Positions 23,340 through 36,462 are shown, numbered from the stretch's first letter. The stretch is DNA of 64,000 nucleotides from Triatoma infestans (GCA_011037195.1 JAAEAF010002625.1:62001-126000), one strand, 5' to 3'. Program-made: numbers and translations. The notes: generated by a model from the letters alone, not told the origin.

Positions 23340-23705
23340 TTTGGTATTTTAACCGTCGTACATGCATATTCAACTTGGTTCCTGACCGGTTTCGAATTTT
23401 CATTCATCGACTGAGCAAATACATTATTCATTTATTATATACTATTTTCTAATGTCTAATCATAAATTATAATTCCATTTTGTCATTAAACACACACGCA
23501 TAACCTCCCACATGTATACAACCAACAAACCAATAAGTGTGAGCATAACAGAAAATTACGTTGAAGTGAAATGTCTACACAAACTTCGTGAATTTTCTCT
23601 GACAAATTGATGAAAATCCGAAACCGGTCAGGAACCAAACGAATATGGCATGCTCCGACGCATAAAATACCAGATGTTATCCAGCATTGCTGACCCATCC
23701 ACACA
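23340..23705. repeat. Inverted pair of family D repeats, copy 2
   Basis: The left arm (23340-23430) contains ttggttcctgaccggtttcg; the right arm (about 23530-23705) contains cgaaaccggtcaggaaccaa, its exact inverse, and continues with ataaaataccagatgttatc and agcattgctgaccc as in the 1.3 kb copy. It carries GAAACCGGUC, the 3' half of the hammerhead-like core, but the CUGANGA half is degenerate (uugauga or ucgauga) and stem II is not convincing. Confidence 0.75.
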
Positions 23706-23939
23706 CATATTCAATATATTTTTTCAGTAGTAATAATGTATTCTAGTGTATTTGTTTATTTCTAAAGTGTTAAACATCAGAATGATTAGCCAAAAGTCAA
23801 TAATTGAACCAACTATATATGGAATGCTTATAAGAAAAAGCATAACGCTACTGTTCTCTCAGAACGACGAAATAAATGAAAGTGACAGTTATTTGTGTTT
23901 AGATATTATACGAGTTCAAAGGAAAAATCTTTGGAGCCG

Positions 23940-24585
23940 TTTTCGTGAAAAATTATTATTATTATTATCGGAAACGGGTGCCCAAAGGCGCGGGACCTAA
24001 GCCTATATGGCTCTTATCCCCCCGATACCCCCCGTAAACCCTTAATTAGTCTCCCCCAAAAATCTACAATATCTCAAGATATCCCTATACTCCAACTCGC
24101 CTAGACAATCCTGCGAGAGTGGTGTCCTCCCAAATATGCGAAACCTAGTTCCAGCGAAACGGGGACACTGACATAAGTAGTGATACACCGTTTCCCTAAC
24201 TCCGTCATCACAGTTCTGACAAATGGGACTCCGCGTCTTTCCTATGTTAAACAAGTGACTGGACACACTTGGGTGTCCAGTCACTATTCCTACCAAGAGA
24301 CAGGAGATCTCCGAAATTCTCTGCTTACCTGCAGCTAGGCACCCCTGCGTGTCCCCCCAGCATTTCTCCATCTCGTCTCCCAAAGCTAATCTGTTTGTCG
24401 CGAAACGTCTTTGTAACGGCCAGGGCTGGTTCAGGACCACAGAATTGTAAATGATCCCTCCCTGGCCAGCCGATGCCCTTCATTGCCCTCCATTCCCGCA
24501 TGTCCGGGTATCCAATAGAGATGCACTTTACCCCTCCGAGCCAAAGCGTTGAGCTTCCTCCGACATTCTCCCATTTTCGTGAAAA
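23940..24585 (-). pseudogene. 5'-truncated LINE with RNase H and C-terminal part
   Basis: A minus-strand LINE tail. Near 24520, in one frame, is the end of an RNase H domain (KVHLYWIPGHAGMEGNEGHR). After a frame change comes the open frame 24042-24440 with QRRISEISCLLVG-like sequence, VTGHPSVSSHLFNIGK and a Cys/His cluster ICQNCDDGVRETVYHYLCQC, as in R1/LOA/I-type elements. The 3' end has an (ATT)n tail at 23953-23968. Both sides carry ttttcgtgaaaa (23940-23951 and 24574-24585), which I read as the target-site duplication. Confidence 0.85.
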
Positions 24586-26104
24586 TTGAAGATTGAAATT
24601 CTGTAAAGTCGGTCTTCCGGTTGATGGAAGAGAGCTTTAGATGCAGTATTATCGCTATATAAAGTTTGTGTTTACTGCGACTTTTCGTTTTTCAAATATT
24701 TTGTTCGAATTATAGACAATTCGCTAAAAAGATTTTGTCCATACTCAGGGGAACATGTGTTTATGGTAAAGACTCGATTTCAAAAAAACTCGCACTACTG
24801 CCAATATATATGTATATATATATATTTATACTCTAGCCCAGGCAGTCGTTGCCCTTGGATTTTCTCATTGTTTCAGTTTTTTCTACAATAATTATAGGAC
24901 ACTGGCTGCAAAACTAACAAATAATAATATCACATGCTTATATATATTAAAAAGGAAGGAACATGTCCCTTAAATAATTTTTATAACAAAATAGATTTTA
25001 TTTATGTTGATCTTTGTTTTTTTTACAATTAATACAATAAAATGTACAAATTTGGTTTACAATATATTGTTCATTTCATGTATATACAAAGAATGTCATT
25101 ATTTTCAACATACATTACAATGTTATATATATTAAAAAGGAAGGAACATGTCCCTTAAATAATTTTTATAACAAAATAGATTTTATTTATGTTGATCTTT
25201 GTTTTTTTTACAATTAATACAATAAAATGTACAAATTTGGTTTACAATATATTGTTCATTTCATGTATATACAAAGAATGTCATTATTTTCAACATACAT
25301 TACAATGTCATTATAATAACATACATTATTTTATACCTCCATGTGAAAAAGATTGGTATAAATTAAAACTTAATATTTATTTAGTGTTTAGCACTGCTGT
25401 CTATGAGTACTTCTTTTTTTTTTGTAAAAAAAAAAAAAAACCAGTTTTATATTTATAATAAATAAATTATAACCATAAAAATAAGTTAATCATTGTTGTC
25501 GATTAACAAAACTTCAGAACAAAATTAATAACTAACGTATTTGCATTCGCAAATTTATGTAAACGGTTTTTATCATTTAAGTAAATATTCGAAGTAAGTT
25601 TTATTTCAATCGAAATCTCTGACTGAAATATATCTCTCAAAAAAATTCAAATAAATGAATGTTCACCATATTTGGTCTTGCCTCTATTCACCCTACCTTA
25701 TTGAGACACTAAATTTTACAAAATTAAGGAAGAACATTTCAGAAACAAATTAGCAAAGTACTAATAAAGTATTTTGTACAATGTCTAGAGGCTTGCAATG
25801 TTCTGTACCAAAATAAAATAGGCAATTTAACTAATCGTTAATCAATCATTTTTTTTTCTTTCGATCTTTCCAAGGAAATAATCGTCAATTGCTCGTTAAT
25901 TCTAAGAAAAATCTTTCTTGAACATTTCAATAAATTTTCCATACTTGTTTTCTTTTTCATACTTCTAAATATATTTATTTACAAATTCGCTAAAAATGTT
26001 TCGAAGTAAAAGTCGAACCAGTCACAGATAATAAAAAATAAAATAAAATAAAAAAAAACGGATGTTAAAATACGAGCTTTCTAAAAAAAAAAAAAAAAAA
26101 AAAA
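24586..26104. other. Region downstream of VLCAD
   Basis: AT-rich, with a 185-bp tandem duplication (24938-25308), a poly-T tract followed by poly-A at 25411-25441, and possible minus-strand poly(A) signals (tttatt at 25974-25979) that could end the VLCAD mRNA. No gene is seen on either strand. Confidence 0.55.
24938..25308. repeat. Perfect tandem duplication, 185-bp unit
   Basis: Copy 1 is 24938-25122 and copy 2 is 25123-25308. Both begin ttatatatattaaaaaggaa and include acatgtcccttaaataattt and ttcatgtatatacaaagaat, with no difference that I can see. The identity suggests either a very recent event or an assembly artefact. Confidence 0.9.
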
Positions 26105-29100
26105 TTAAAGATTTAATGGATTGTTCTGCACAAAACCGCCATTCTCACAAACATTTTTAGCAATTTGACTAAGTGATGTAAAATTGTCCAAACTTTCTGA
26201 TGAACTTAATGCTCCTAAGTTTTGTGTCACTCGAGCTGATGCCTGGAAATCGAACACAAAAAAATGGTATATTAAATTTTAGAAAAATTGTTTACTTATC
26301 TGTAATGTTAATATTTGCAATTAATCTTAATGCAATACTTAGTAAAAAAAAAAATCAACATTAAAATCTGACTAGATTGATAAAACGAAGACTTAAAAAT
26401 AGTCATGAAGCAAAAAGCGATCTGGGAGGATGTGAAGTATACCCATATATATATATATAAAAAAAATATATACTCTTGGAATCACTTACTTCTGAACACC
26501 AAACTTTCGCCATTAGAGTTTCATGTTCGGCAGAAGAATATGAACCTTGTAAAGATCGGGTAGCTCTTGACAGTACAACTACCATTGCATAAATATCTAT
26601 AGCAGCAGCTGCTAACCTATTCAACAGGAATTGTTGTTCAACAACACCACGTCCAAATTTCATTAGAATATTCTCCACCTGAAATATTTAACAAATAAAT
26701 TAATTAAATAAAAATCTGTGATGGCATTTAAAGAATTGCAATTCAGCACTTAAACGATGATAATATATAGACATGCCATTATAATGGCAGTAATACCATT
26801 CTCATGCCCGAGATTCAGAAAACAAAATCTATTTACTAGTTACAAAGACACTTACCGCAGGTCCAAATTGAGCGATACTTTTTGCAGCTTGAGATGCGCT
26901 GGAAACTAATTTTGGATGAACATATTGTGCCAGCGATGGTGTTGCACCCAAACCAACTGATCTAAGGCCCCGTTTAGTTACTTCTTCTAAAATTAGCGAA
27001 AGATGGGCGGTTGGCATTTTGAATGCTTTCTGCAATTCTCTCAAATGTTGACCAGCAAACTGGATTCCTAGACAAAAATTAGTAATGACAATACTATCAA
27101 AGGGTAGTTCCTAAAAAAAAAAGATGTTATGGTGGTTGTAGAGGTAAATTCTACGGCTACGAATAATATATACGAATATGTTAAATTTTGGGCGTTCCTG
27201 GTATTAAAACGCTAAAACAATTTTTGAATGAGAGTCCTACAAGTTATTCGAATTAAGTGTAGTACGATTGTGTTTAGGTCTTAAAAGCACGCGGACAGAT
27301 ATGCCGAAGCATGCAAATTTCCCTTAATCCAAAGAATATAAATATTGTCAGATCGTTATGTGCCAAGATCGTTAAACAGCAAAAATGATATTTATAAAAA
27401 GTTCTGTCAACCAAATGTAAAGAAGAAAGAATGTTGCCGTGTTTACCGAGATACCAAGAAGAAAACAATGCAATCAGATAATAAATTTCCAATGTAAGCG
27501 GTAATTTTTTGGTTTCCTACACTCATGAACTATAAGGTCCTCCAGTCTTGATCTTGCGGTCCAAAGAGTCAGTGCTACATCACAAGACATCGTCGAGACC
27601 GAGCAAACCAAAAGATGGTCTCCTCTCCAATTTCTCCTCTATTACAAAGTGGGTAAGCAAATGGGGCAACAATTTAAGAGAAACCATTAAAGAGTCTCGT
27701 CAAAAATATGACTAGTCCATTCTGGGTTTTCAAAAACTTAAACTTGGAATTTTAGCAACACATTTATCATTAATATTAATGTAAGTGTGGAACCACAAAT
27801 AAATTCGAATGAAATTTGGAAATGCGATACTATGTAATATACATGTGGCGAACAATATCATGGAAAAATTAAAATAATAACTTCAAAACATCGTAAAAGA
27901 TGTTGACAGAGTACTGTTCTTCTGCTGAGTCAAAAGAATGATGTTTTAAAGTAGCGATCAGTTAAAATAGAGGAAAGACTAGTCGTGAGTCCCTAAAAGC
28001 TTCATGAAATAAATATTAATTCTTTTTTTTTTCAATATTTCATTTTTTATTTATTAGAGACCTCAAATATGAATTACCGTGAAATAAATTAGAAAATCTG
28101 ATACTATGTAGCATTGTGAGAAACTAAAAATGTAAATAAATTGTAGGGAACTTAATCCTAATTATACCACTTTATCTTTGATTCCAGTCTACTGATCTGA
28201 AAATCAATCTGATTACATTGCACGATCTCAATACAATAATTATATCCTAATCATTAAAAGTTCCATAAGAAAACTAAGATGGACAATTTTGAAAATAAAC
28301 TATATAATGTAAATATATTCCAATTGATCATAAATTTACCTGTTAAAGCAACAAACAGGCGAAGAATATCATTTGTGCCTTCAAAAATTTTGAAAATTCT
28401 CAAGTCTCTCATAACTCTTTCCAATCCAGTCTCTCGCATAAATCCCATACCGCCCAAAATTTGAATAGCTTCATCGGTTACTGCCCAGGCACTGTCACTT
28501 GCGAATACCTTGTATAAAATAAATTAATAAACAAAAATGAATTAATTAAAATACTTTTAATAATTTATATGATTTTATCCATTGTTCAACAAGTAGGGAT
28601 GCTTAACAGAAATATTAAGTTAAAGACAACTCTCTACCCGAACTTGATAGCCATAATCTTACGATGGATGAAAACATCAAAGATATACACGCTATGTAAC
28701 AGAAACATCAAAAATATGCATGCTATGGCGGATAAAATCCCAGATATTCTCCACCATATTGCAAACCCTATCCACATATTTAATTTTTATTAATTATTAC
28801 AAATATTTTTATAATTCTACACCTTTCAAATGCAATAATTTTGCTACTATTCGGAGAAAATCCCCATCGTTCTGTTTATTTGTATAGCCACTTAAATCCT
28901 ACTTTAAGCAATGAAAAAACTTATAATACTAGGTTGTTACAAAGATCGGAGATTTTTTCCGTGATAGTCTGCTTCATTTTGTGGTCATCGATCGATTTCG
29001 TGTGTTCTTCCATAATCGGGATGTCTTGATAAGACAGTGTGGTAACATAGATTTGCATAGTACAGTTTGCAGTATATACAGTATATAAGAAGTAAGTACA

Positions 29101-31564
29101 GTTTACAGAAATAAGCTACTGGGCAACTAAAGATATTGTCTTCAAAAAAACTTCATTAACAGAGTATAAATAATTATTTTACAAAATAAATTGAACAAAT
29201 AAAAGAAAAAAGATTGAAAAAACATTTGAGTTTCCAGGAGGTTAAGACCGCCATCGCGGAAGATTTCGCTAAAAACCGACGTTTCGCCCATGTTGTAATG
29301 AGCCTCTTCAGGGTTGCTACACCTCGAAAGCCAAATAAGGCACCCTTGGCCCACTGACGCGGTCTCAACCAAGAAACTCAAGAGTTTTTCAGGAAAATGG
29401 CCGCAGAAATCTAAAAGATAAAAAAAAAAAAGATTTCCTATAAATATACGCAGTGTATTAGAAAATAGTAATTTTATAAAATTTCGGAATCCAAGATATT
29501 TATTAAAGAAAGACAATTTAAAATAAAATATGAGCAGGCGCCAAGATGTTAGTCAAGATTGGTTCGGTAAAAAAATCGTACTTTGCGTATAGTGGAACTA
29601 TGAAGGTGTATTGTATTTTTTGAGCTTGTTCCTAACGGCAGAGCTAATGAGTCTGAACTTATCAAAGGAAAATACTCCTGTTTAATATTAATCTAGATAA
29701 AACTGTTCTATCATATCTAACTGGCGCCTAGAACTCCTAATGAGCCTCCGCAATTCAGCTCCGTTTTAGGCCGCCGCTTTCCAATTTCATATTTCTAGAT
29801 TTCTTGTGTCTGCCCACCTCAACTTTGATGAGCCGTCTTTTCTAGATCAATGGGCCATACCCATGAAAACCTTCCCCGGATCACGGTCTCATCCAGTTAC
29901 CCATTATGGCCAGGAAATAAAGCAATTCTGCAACATAATAACCTCCCTCCAACGATTGACTCATGCAAAAATTAGCAGAGTTGGAGGGCATAAGCGTCTT
30001 AACTATTATAGTCCTGGGGTTCACCTTCTGATTACGATACATTCCGATGTATGGCACATTGAAAATCAAACAGTACTTGGAAAATTATGAAGTAGCCGAT
30101 TGGGGGGGGGGGTAGACGAGATTTTCGGGAAAAAAATCTGGTACATTCACATGACCTTCTTTTAATACATTTCCTAACTACAAACCAACAAATTTTCCGG
30201 AAATATGAAATTTTCATTACAACACTTAATTGTCTTAATATTAAATAGTTGGAGAAATGGTAATACTATGTATTAAAATGGATAGCTACGTATAACATCA
30301 GACCCTCTCTAAACTTATTTTCAAAAAAAGAAACTTTTCAAATTAAAATGAGAAAGCTAAAAAAGATGTATGAAAATTGATATACGTATACATATGTCAA
30401 TGAAATTAAAGAAAATTTCTGTAGTCTAGAAAACTGGGAAAAATCAGGTTTGAGGATTTTTTGTTCAAATATTCTTGTCGGTTTTCCCTATGGTGGTCAA
30501 AGCAATCTTTAGAAAATGCAAAACCCTAATCAAATGATTTGAAATCCTTGAACATTAATGTAAATAAAGCTGATACTGAATGCAATAAAATTTAACTTTA
30601 CCAATGCACTTCACCGAAACAAAGGCAGCAAATGTGTTGGATAATTTTTTTACAGTTACATGGCAGATAAATTTACAACTATAATGGGGAAGAGAAAAAA
30701 ACAACTTCATCAAGGATCTTGAGGAGCTTAACAAAACGAATAACACTCTCACTAATATCTCGAACGCTCCACTAAAGCCTGCAGAAAGTACAATCTCCGC
30801 AGCTAATTGAGTTTAGCATATTCAAAAGCGAAACTCTAGCTCATATGGTTGAATATGTTTAGATCTTCTAGACAAACGTATTCGTTTTATAACCATTTCC
30901 TCTACATAACTGTAGCTACATTAGGAATTGAGACTAAGTCAGTGAAGTTCCCTATAATTTTCTTTATCAACAGTATTTGAAGAAAGAGAATGTTTCCTAT
31001 GACCCCCTTTCACCACATTATAAATATATATTTTTCAGCGTTAAACGGCTAAAATTCAGAGATAGATTAAAAATGTATTTTTTAGCTGTTCTCAAATATA
31101 TTTTCGAGATAATTTGTTCTCAAACTACTATCATCCCAAATCAAATGCATATTCCGCGCGCGCATACACATACTGTAAGGGGGAGCGGGTGGAACCACAG
31201 AGCAACACACAATTTAAAATAATATAATTTATAATTTAAAACTTATTACCTACAAATTTGACGAACAATTAAAATATAATAAAATTACTGAATCAATAGA
31301 AATTGCTTAAATTAACTTACAACTACCCAAACTACTTGATATTAACTCTAAACTTGGCTACGACTATGCTTAAAATTTATACCCCCAATACCGGCCACCT
31401 CAATACCCCCAAGGACAACTGTGCAGGTACTCACCAATTACCACCACCGTACCAAGCATGCCGGGTTCTTCCTTTTTCTCTTTTAACTCTTACACTGCCA
31501 CACTCGCACTGGCCACCTCGCACACCTTTTTGTGGTCTCACACAGACAGACCGACACACACACC

Positions 31565-31598
<34 letters not shown>

Positions 31599-34500
31599 GG
31601 GAGCAAACGATTGTTATCCCTTTCCCCATGCTTCGTCAGCACTCTTTGGTCAGTGGTGAGCACTGCTACAGTAATTTTTTTTTTTATAATTTTGCAATTA
31701 ACTGAACCCAACTACAGAAATACGACTACATAATTATTCCCCTATTCAGTAATGTTCAAACATTGCACAATAACCACTACTTTACATCACACACTTCACA
31801 ATTTCCTTACAATACAAACAAAATTGTTGAAAACATTTATTTTTAGCATCAAAGAGAAAGTCCTTTGTATTACCATGAAACAAATTCAATAATTTTTACA
31901 CACGTCTTTTTGATTAACAAAGAGCTCCCCCACCCACCCATTTGGTTTTATTAAAAGGGAACATATTAATTGTTAAACAAAACAATTAAAGTAGTAATAA
32001 ATTGTGGATACCTTGGAAATTGCAGCCTCCAAATGGTAATCCACCGAACCAGAGTCCATGTTACCAGACAGGCAGTAGGCAATACTTTCAGTAACATAAT
32101 GCAGCATGGCCATTCTTGCCAATTTCTCCTGTATTGTACCATAAGAATCTATTCTTCGTCCAAATTGTATTCTAGTAGTAGCATGTTCCACAGCTTTCCT
32201 CGTCACAGCCCTCATCGTACCAGATAAAGCAGCCGCCATACCAAATCTACCATTATTCAAAATATTCATCGCCACCTATATCAATTAAACAAATAAATAA
32301 ATGTTAAACAAATAAAATATATTACTCATTAAAATATTATAATATATATTTATTTATTTTACTTTAAATCCTTGTCCAACACCTCCTAGGACATTTTCTA
32401 CTGGAATTTTAACATTGTCATAGTAAACTTCAGTGGTATTGGATGCTTTAATGCCCATCTTTTTCTCTGGTGGTCCACTAGTAACTCCGCCAAAAGAACG
32501 TTCTACTATAAAAGCTGTGACTTTGTCTATTTCTTTGCCTTTAAATTTTAAGATAAACAATTAATTAATTAATAAAATATAGCAGAAAGAAATATATTTC
32601 AATTCTCCATCTTTAGTGGAAAATAGATGCATTAAAATTAAAATAAAATATTTCCTAATGAGATCTAATTCTGCATTTAAATATTGACGCATTGCATGAA
32701 CGTAAACGCATAATAAGTGACCTATTATTATTTTAAGTTATCCAGCATTGTGGACCATCACATACTTAATATTGCCTGAATCAGATTAATGCCTAAATAA
32801 TACTTAATATTGCCTGAATCAGATTAATTACAACTTATGAAGATATCATAGATATATTTACTAAAAACTTCCGTGTTTTCAGATTGCTGAGGGACGAAAT
32901 GCATGTTTTTATAGAATTATCTGTTTGTGTTGAAAGTGCTTAATTAAAAAAAAAAAACAACCAAATAGGAAAGAGTTTCTCAAATATTATGAAAGAAATA
33001 ACCAGTTAAAAGAGACCTTCAAAGATGGCCCAATTTACAATCAGGCCGCAACAACTAACACAGCGTATCAGTAAATGTCTATTAGATTCAATTCCTGCGT
33101 CATTTTTATACTTCTATTCATTAATAACACCCTGATTAGTGAATTTATATTCATCAATCCATATAATAGTACAAAAATCGATAAAAATTCTACGAATTCG
33201 GCCCTCAAAATAATCAATTTGCAAAAAAAAAACTAATCGTCATAATTCCATTGACTGAAGCTCTGTACGAAATGCAGCTTTTAAAATTCTAATTTTGTAC
33301 AAGACGAATTGTGCAATTTTAAAATTCTTGTAGTTCTTGTAGTTTACCTAATCTAAGCAATGCCGAAGGATTTTTTTTATCTATATTTTTAAGATATTCA
33401 AATGGTTTGCAACTTATGCTACAAAAGTTTGAGCATTGAGAAATGTGGATTTACTTAATTCTATATTTCTTAGCATATGAACCTCATCTCAACATAGATG
33501 CCATACATGTCGGCTTCTTTTATCTGCTAAATCGAGAAATTTCTTTCTGTATGGACTGCTGTATGATTGCTGTGATTATTAATTTCTTATATTTCTACTT
33601 TTGATGAGGGTTCGGCAGTTGAAAAATAATTAACAAGAAATTTATTTCTATTTAAGAAACAAGGTTTTTCTAATAAGCAACAAAACTATTTAATGGCACA
33701 AAAAGGTCATAAATTACACTGAGCACCTTAGGCAACAAAAAAAAAAAATAATATAACAAGAAGTAGTTAGTAAAATGTGTAAGGTAAAAGTATACAATGT
33801 CACATAAATGAATGCTATTATCTAAATTTGAATATAGGTTGATAATTTTGTCAATCGCTCATTATTTATTAAATTTGTTATTAAGGCTCTTCTATAAGTA
33901 TGTTTACAAATCAAAGAATAAATTAAAAAACACTTGTGTTTTGAGGAGAGGGATAAAAACTTCATTAAATCAAAATAAATGTAGCACACGTAATATTGAT
34001 TCAAACGATTGAATTTAAAAATTTTCATAAAAAAAATCTGTTTTACTAATTTGTAAAAAAATTACCAATTGAAATAGTTCACTCCAGATCTATTTCGAAA
34101 GCCTTAAAATATTCTTAGATATGTAAATATATCAATGACCATTTGACCATTCTCACTTGCTCGCTGGATAGCTTTTTTATACTGGGCTGCGCGAAGTAGA
34201 ATGGCTGAATAGCCGAAGTCATGGCGTAGGGGGAAAAAAAAAAATTGACCATTCTTTGTAAACATGATTAAACACTAAATATGTTTAAGGGTATAAGAAA
34301 TACATACCAGTTTTGGGATCTGTAACAGGTGTTTGTGCGAATACTGTCATTATTTCAGCAATACCACCGTTACTAATCCAAATCTTGCTTCCATTCAAAA
34401 CATAATGTGTGCCATCTGGGGACAAGATTGCGCGGGTTCTATATAAAACAAAATAATATTCATATTTTAATACCATTTATTTTTCTAATATTTAAAGATA

Positions 34501-36462
34501 TTTTCTGGAATTTCACCTTATAGATCCAGCATCACTACCAGATGAAGGTTCTGTAAGGCAGAATGCGGCATATTCCTTGCCTGTTGATACTCTAGGCAGA
34601 TATTTGGCTTTTTGTTCAGGATTACCAAAGAGGAGAATACCCTGGAAATAAAATTATTTAAATATGTCAACAACAAAAAAAAAGACAGGAATATTGGGAT
34701 ATTACACTAAATAAAACTGTAATTGAAATTAGAAGATTTAAATGTAACGAAATAACACGAAGAAATTCAAAGTCATTACAGCAATATTTTATTATCATGA
34801 CAGAATACTCTAAATTTTCTTAATAGGTTATTATATAATCTATTAGTTAAAGAATTACGACCACTCTAACGGCTAATTAGTATTTACCTTGAAACCGATT
34901 GATTGATGTGCTCCCAATGTTATGCCAACGCCAAGATCGTGGCTTCCTACTATTTCGACCAATCTAGCATACTGGGTGTTGGTCAGTCCTAATCCTCCAT
35001 ATTCCTGTGGCACTTGTAAAGAGAATGCTCCTAAATCCCAAAGACCATCTAAAGTGTGCGGCTCTACAGCTGAATCTTCATCATTTTTTGCTGGATTGTT
35101 TACTTCCTAAAAGAAAACCATAACTGAATTAGAATGCTCTTCATCTAATAAAATAGGCCTGCAACTAGCTCATGAGCTCACCTCAAAAAATTTCCATACT
35201 GGATCAATCAACATATTCAATGTATCGGTTTGTTCCTCATTAAGAACATCCGGATATGGAAAAACCTGTACTGGTTGTACTATTCCTCGAAACAGATTCA
35301 TCATGAATGACTGTGATTCTTTGGGAGCTTTATCTTTACCTGCTGCTTCTTTCGGCTTAGCTGCTGTGGCATACTTTCTACGAGCGAGATAAAACCAAAG
35401 AAATGATTAAACAACTGATACAATATAATGGAAACAAGAATATAATGTATGAGGCAGTTTCATCTAATAGAATCAGTTTTCTTCCCAATAGTATGAGCGT
35501 TATATTTGGTAGATAAACCTGCAGTTATTTCCATTAGCTAAATTCATGCAGAAAGGAAAATGCCATGTTCCTTTCTGCAATGAATTTATTCTTTATTAAA
35601 ATAGCAAAGGATAATTTTGTAGCCAACAGCAATCATAAGAAATTATAAAACTTCGATCAAATACAATCGATATAATCAGAAATCCTTTTACTTACAATTA
35701 TTAATTAAATGATTAAAGTTAATCACCATATTACGATCAAAGTTCAAGAATTTCAACCATGACTAACCATTATCTCAATGAAATTCATAATATTTAGATA
35801 ACAAGTGATAAAGGAAGCATGTCTTTATTTACCAAAACATTAGTGTTGATAAAATAAAAATAGACAAAAATTAAGGAAATAAATATTTTTTTTCCTAATT
35901 ACTTTCAATAAGTAAGGCCAATAAATTATTTCATTACTATTGAAAACTAATTACAAAATACTAGATTAAAGCAAGCAAACGGATATTCTAAGTTGGCCTA
36001 AAGTAAATATAGCCCAATTTGATAGTGTCATATATAAACAAACCACCTCTGACATTAGCACCATGCCAAGATTATACAAAAATAAAAACAAATGGCAAAT
36101 TTTCAACTAATTCCCAAAGAGGTTATGCATGTACAAATTTTATCAAACATTAAAAGTGCAAATAAATGCCAAATTTGTTTTACCATTTGTAATGTTTTTA
36201 TTCTATTTGAAATGAATGTTCTTACATCATCAATTTATTAAGAAATCTGTTGCAGTATCATTCTTCTTTCGAAAGTAGGCTATTTTTCTTTATAAATATC
36301 TCAACTTTATTTTAGTAACCAATGCAGAGCTTTCAATAATGAAACAGATTTAGATAGTTTTACAAAAAAGAAAACTCACCTTCCTTTGATTCTTTTGATC
36401 GACTGCAACAATTTAGCATCATTCTGAAAACTTCCTAATTTTCGAAGACTTAATTTGAACAT
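26105..36462 (-). CDS. ACADVL: Very-long-chain acyl-CoA dehydrogenase, mitochondrial
   Basis: Complete gene of eleven exons on the minus strand: 36380-36462, 35182-35377, 34888-35106, 34517-34641, 34308-34438, 32363-32538, 32012-32275, 28340-28508, 26856-27067, 26490-26678 and 26105-26242. They join in phase to 633 residues (human VLCAD 655). The enzyme does the first, FAD-dependent step of beta-oxidation of long acyl-CoAs at the mitochondrial inner membrane. Seen: a basic N-terminus ([17 protein letters not shown]) fitting a mitochondrial import signal; [79 protein letters not shown], with the catalytic Glu at about residue 441; and a long C-terminal extension ([29 protein letters not shown]) that marks VLCAD/ACAD9 rather than short-chain enzymes. 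VLCAD is preferred over ACAD9 by overall resemblance. All introns are canonical. Confidence 0.95.
27068..28339. other. VLCAD intron (exon 8 to 9)
   Basis: 1.3 kb, AT-rich. No recognisable repeat family or exon; a few short unconvincing open frames. Confidence 0.7.
28945..29060 (-). repeat. Decayed family A copy (single arm)
   Basis: cttcattttgtggtcatcga and gataagacagtgtggtaaca match the family A arm. The CUGANGA core is mutated (ccgauua), but the tiny stem III reads AUCGAU instead of ACCGGU, and so is still self-complementary. Confidence 0.7.
29266..29322 (-). ncRNA. Hammerhead-ribozyme-like core, family B
   Basis: Minus strand: AACC, then CUGAAGA (29305-29311), one extra G, GCUCAU-UACAAC-AUGGGC as stem II, GAAA (29282-29285), ACGU as a two-base-pair stem III (29279-29282), C at 29278 as cleavage position, then GGUU pairing with the starting AACC as stem I. 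The flanking sequence differs from family A, yet it has the same layout, including the extra base after the core. A 124-codon open frame across it is probably incidental. Confidence 0.7.
29545..29680 (+). pseudogene. Mariner-like transposase scrap
   Basis: One frame reads GKKIVLCV, a stop, then WNYEGVLYF; after a one-base shift it goes on as [17 protein letters not shown]. This resembles the mariner transposase segment with LLCVWWDxKGVxYYELL and the following residues. It is short and broken, so the call is tentative. Confidence 0.55.
31557..31597. repeat. (CA)n microsatellite
   Basis: About 16 CA units after cacacccaaa, in a VLCAD intron. The open frames across it are artefacts. Confidence 0.9.
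32539..34307. other. VLCAD intron (exon 5 to 6)
   Basis: 1.8 kb, AT-rich. Contains a direct duplication of cttaatattgcctgaatcag (near 32766 and 32804) and a small family D scrap (tatccagcattgtggacc near 32740). Nothing else recognised. Confidence 0.65.
35378..36379. other. VLCAD intron 1
   Basis: 1.0 kb, AT-rich. The only structure is a hairpin at 35542-35585. Confidence 0.7.
35542..35585. repeat. Near-perfect short hairpin in VLCAD intron 1
   Basis: attcatgcagaaaggaa (35542-35558) pairs with ttcctttctgcaatgaat (35568-35585) across a 9-base loop, with one bulge. The stem is shorter than usual for a microRNA precursor, so no RNA gene is claimed. Confidence 0.5.

Larger units (their letters stand above)
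28509..32011. other. VLCAD intron (exon 7 to 8)
   Basis: 3.5 kb, holding a family D scrap (28650-28790), a decayed family A copy (28945-29060), a hammerhead-like family B motif (29266-29322), a mariner-like scrap (29545-29680) and a CA microsatellite (31557-31597). The rest is unassigned. Confidence 0.75.

Noticed and set aside
29142..29516. 124-codon minus-strand open frame
   Set aside because: It runs through the hammerhead-like family B motif and a T-rich tract, and it has no recognisable domain. A repeat-derived frame is more likely than a gene.
29806..30090. 94-codon plus-strand frame downstream of the mariner scrap
   Set aside because: I tried to match it to mariner or Tc1 transposase motifs and could not; the opposite strand is also open. 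Left unassigned.
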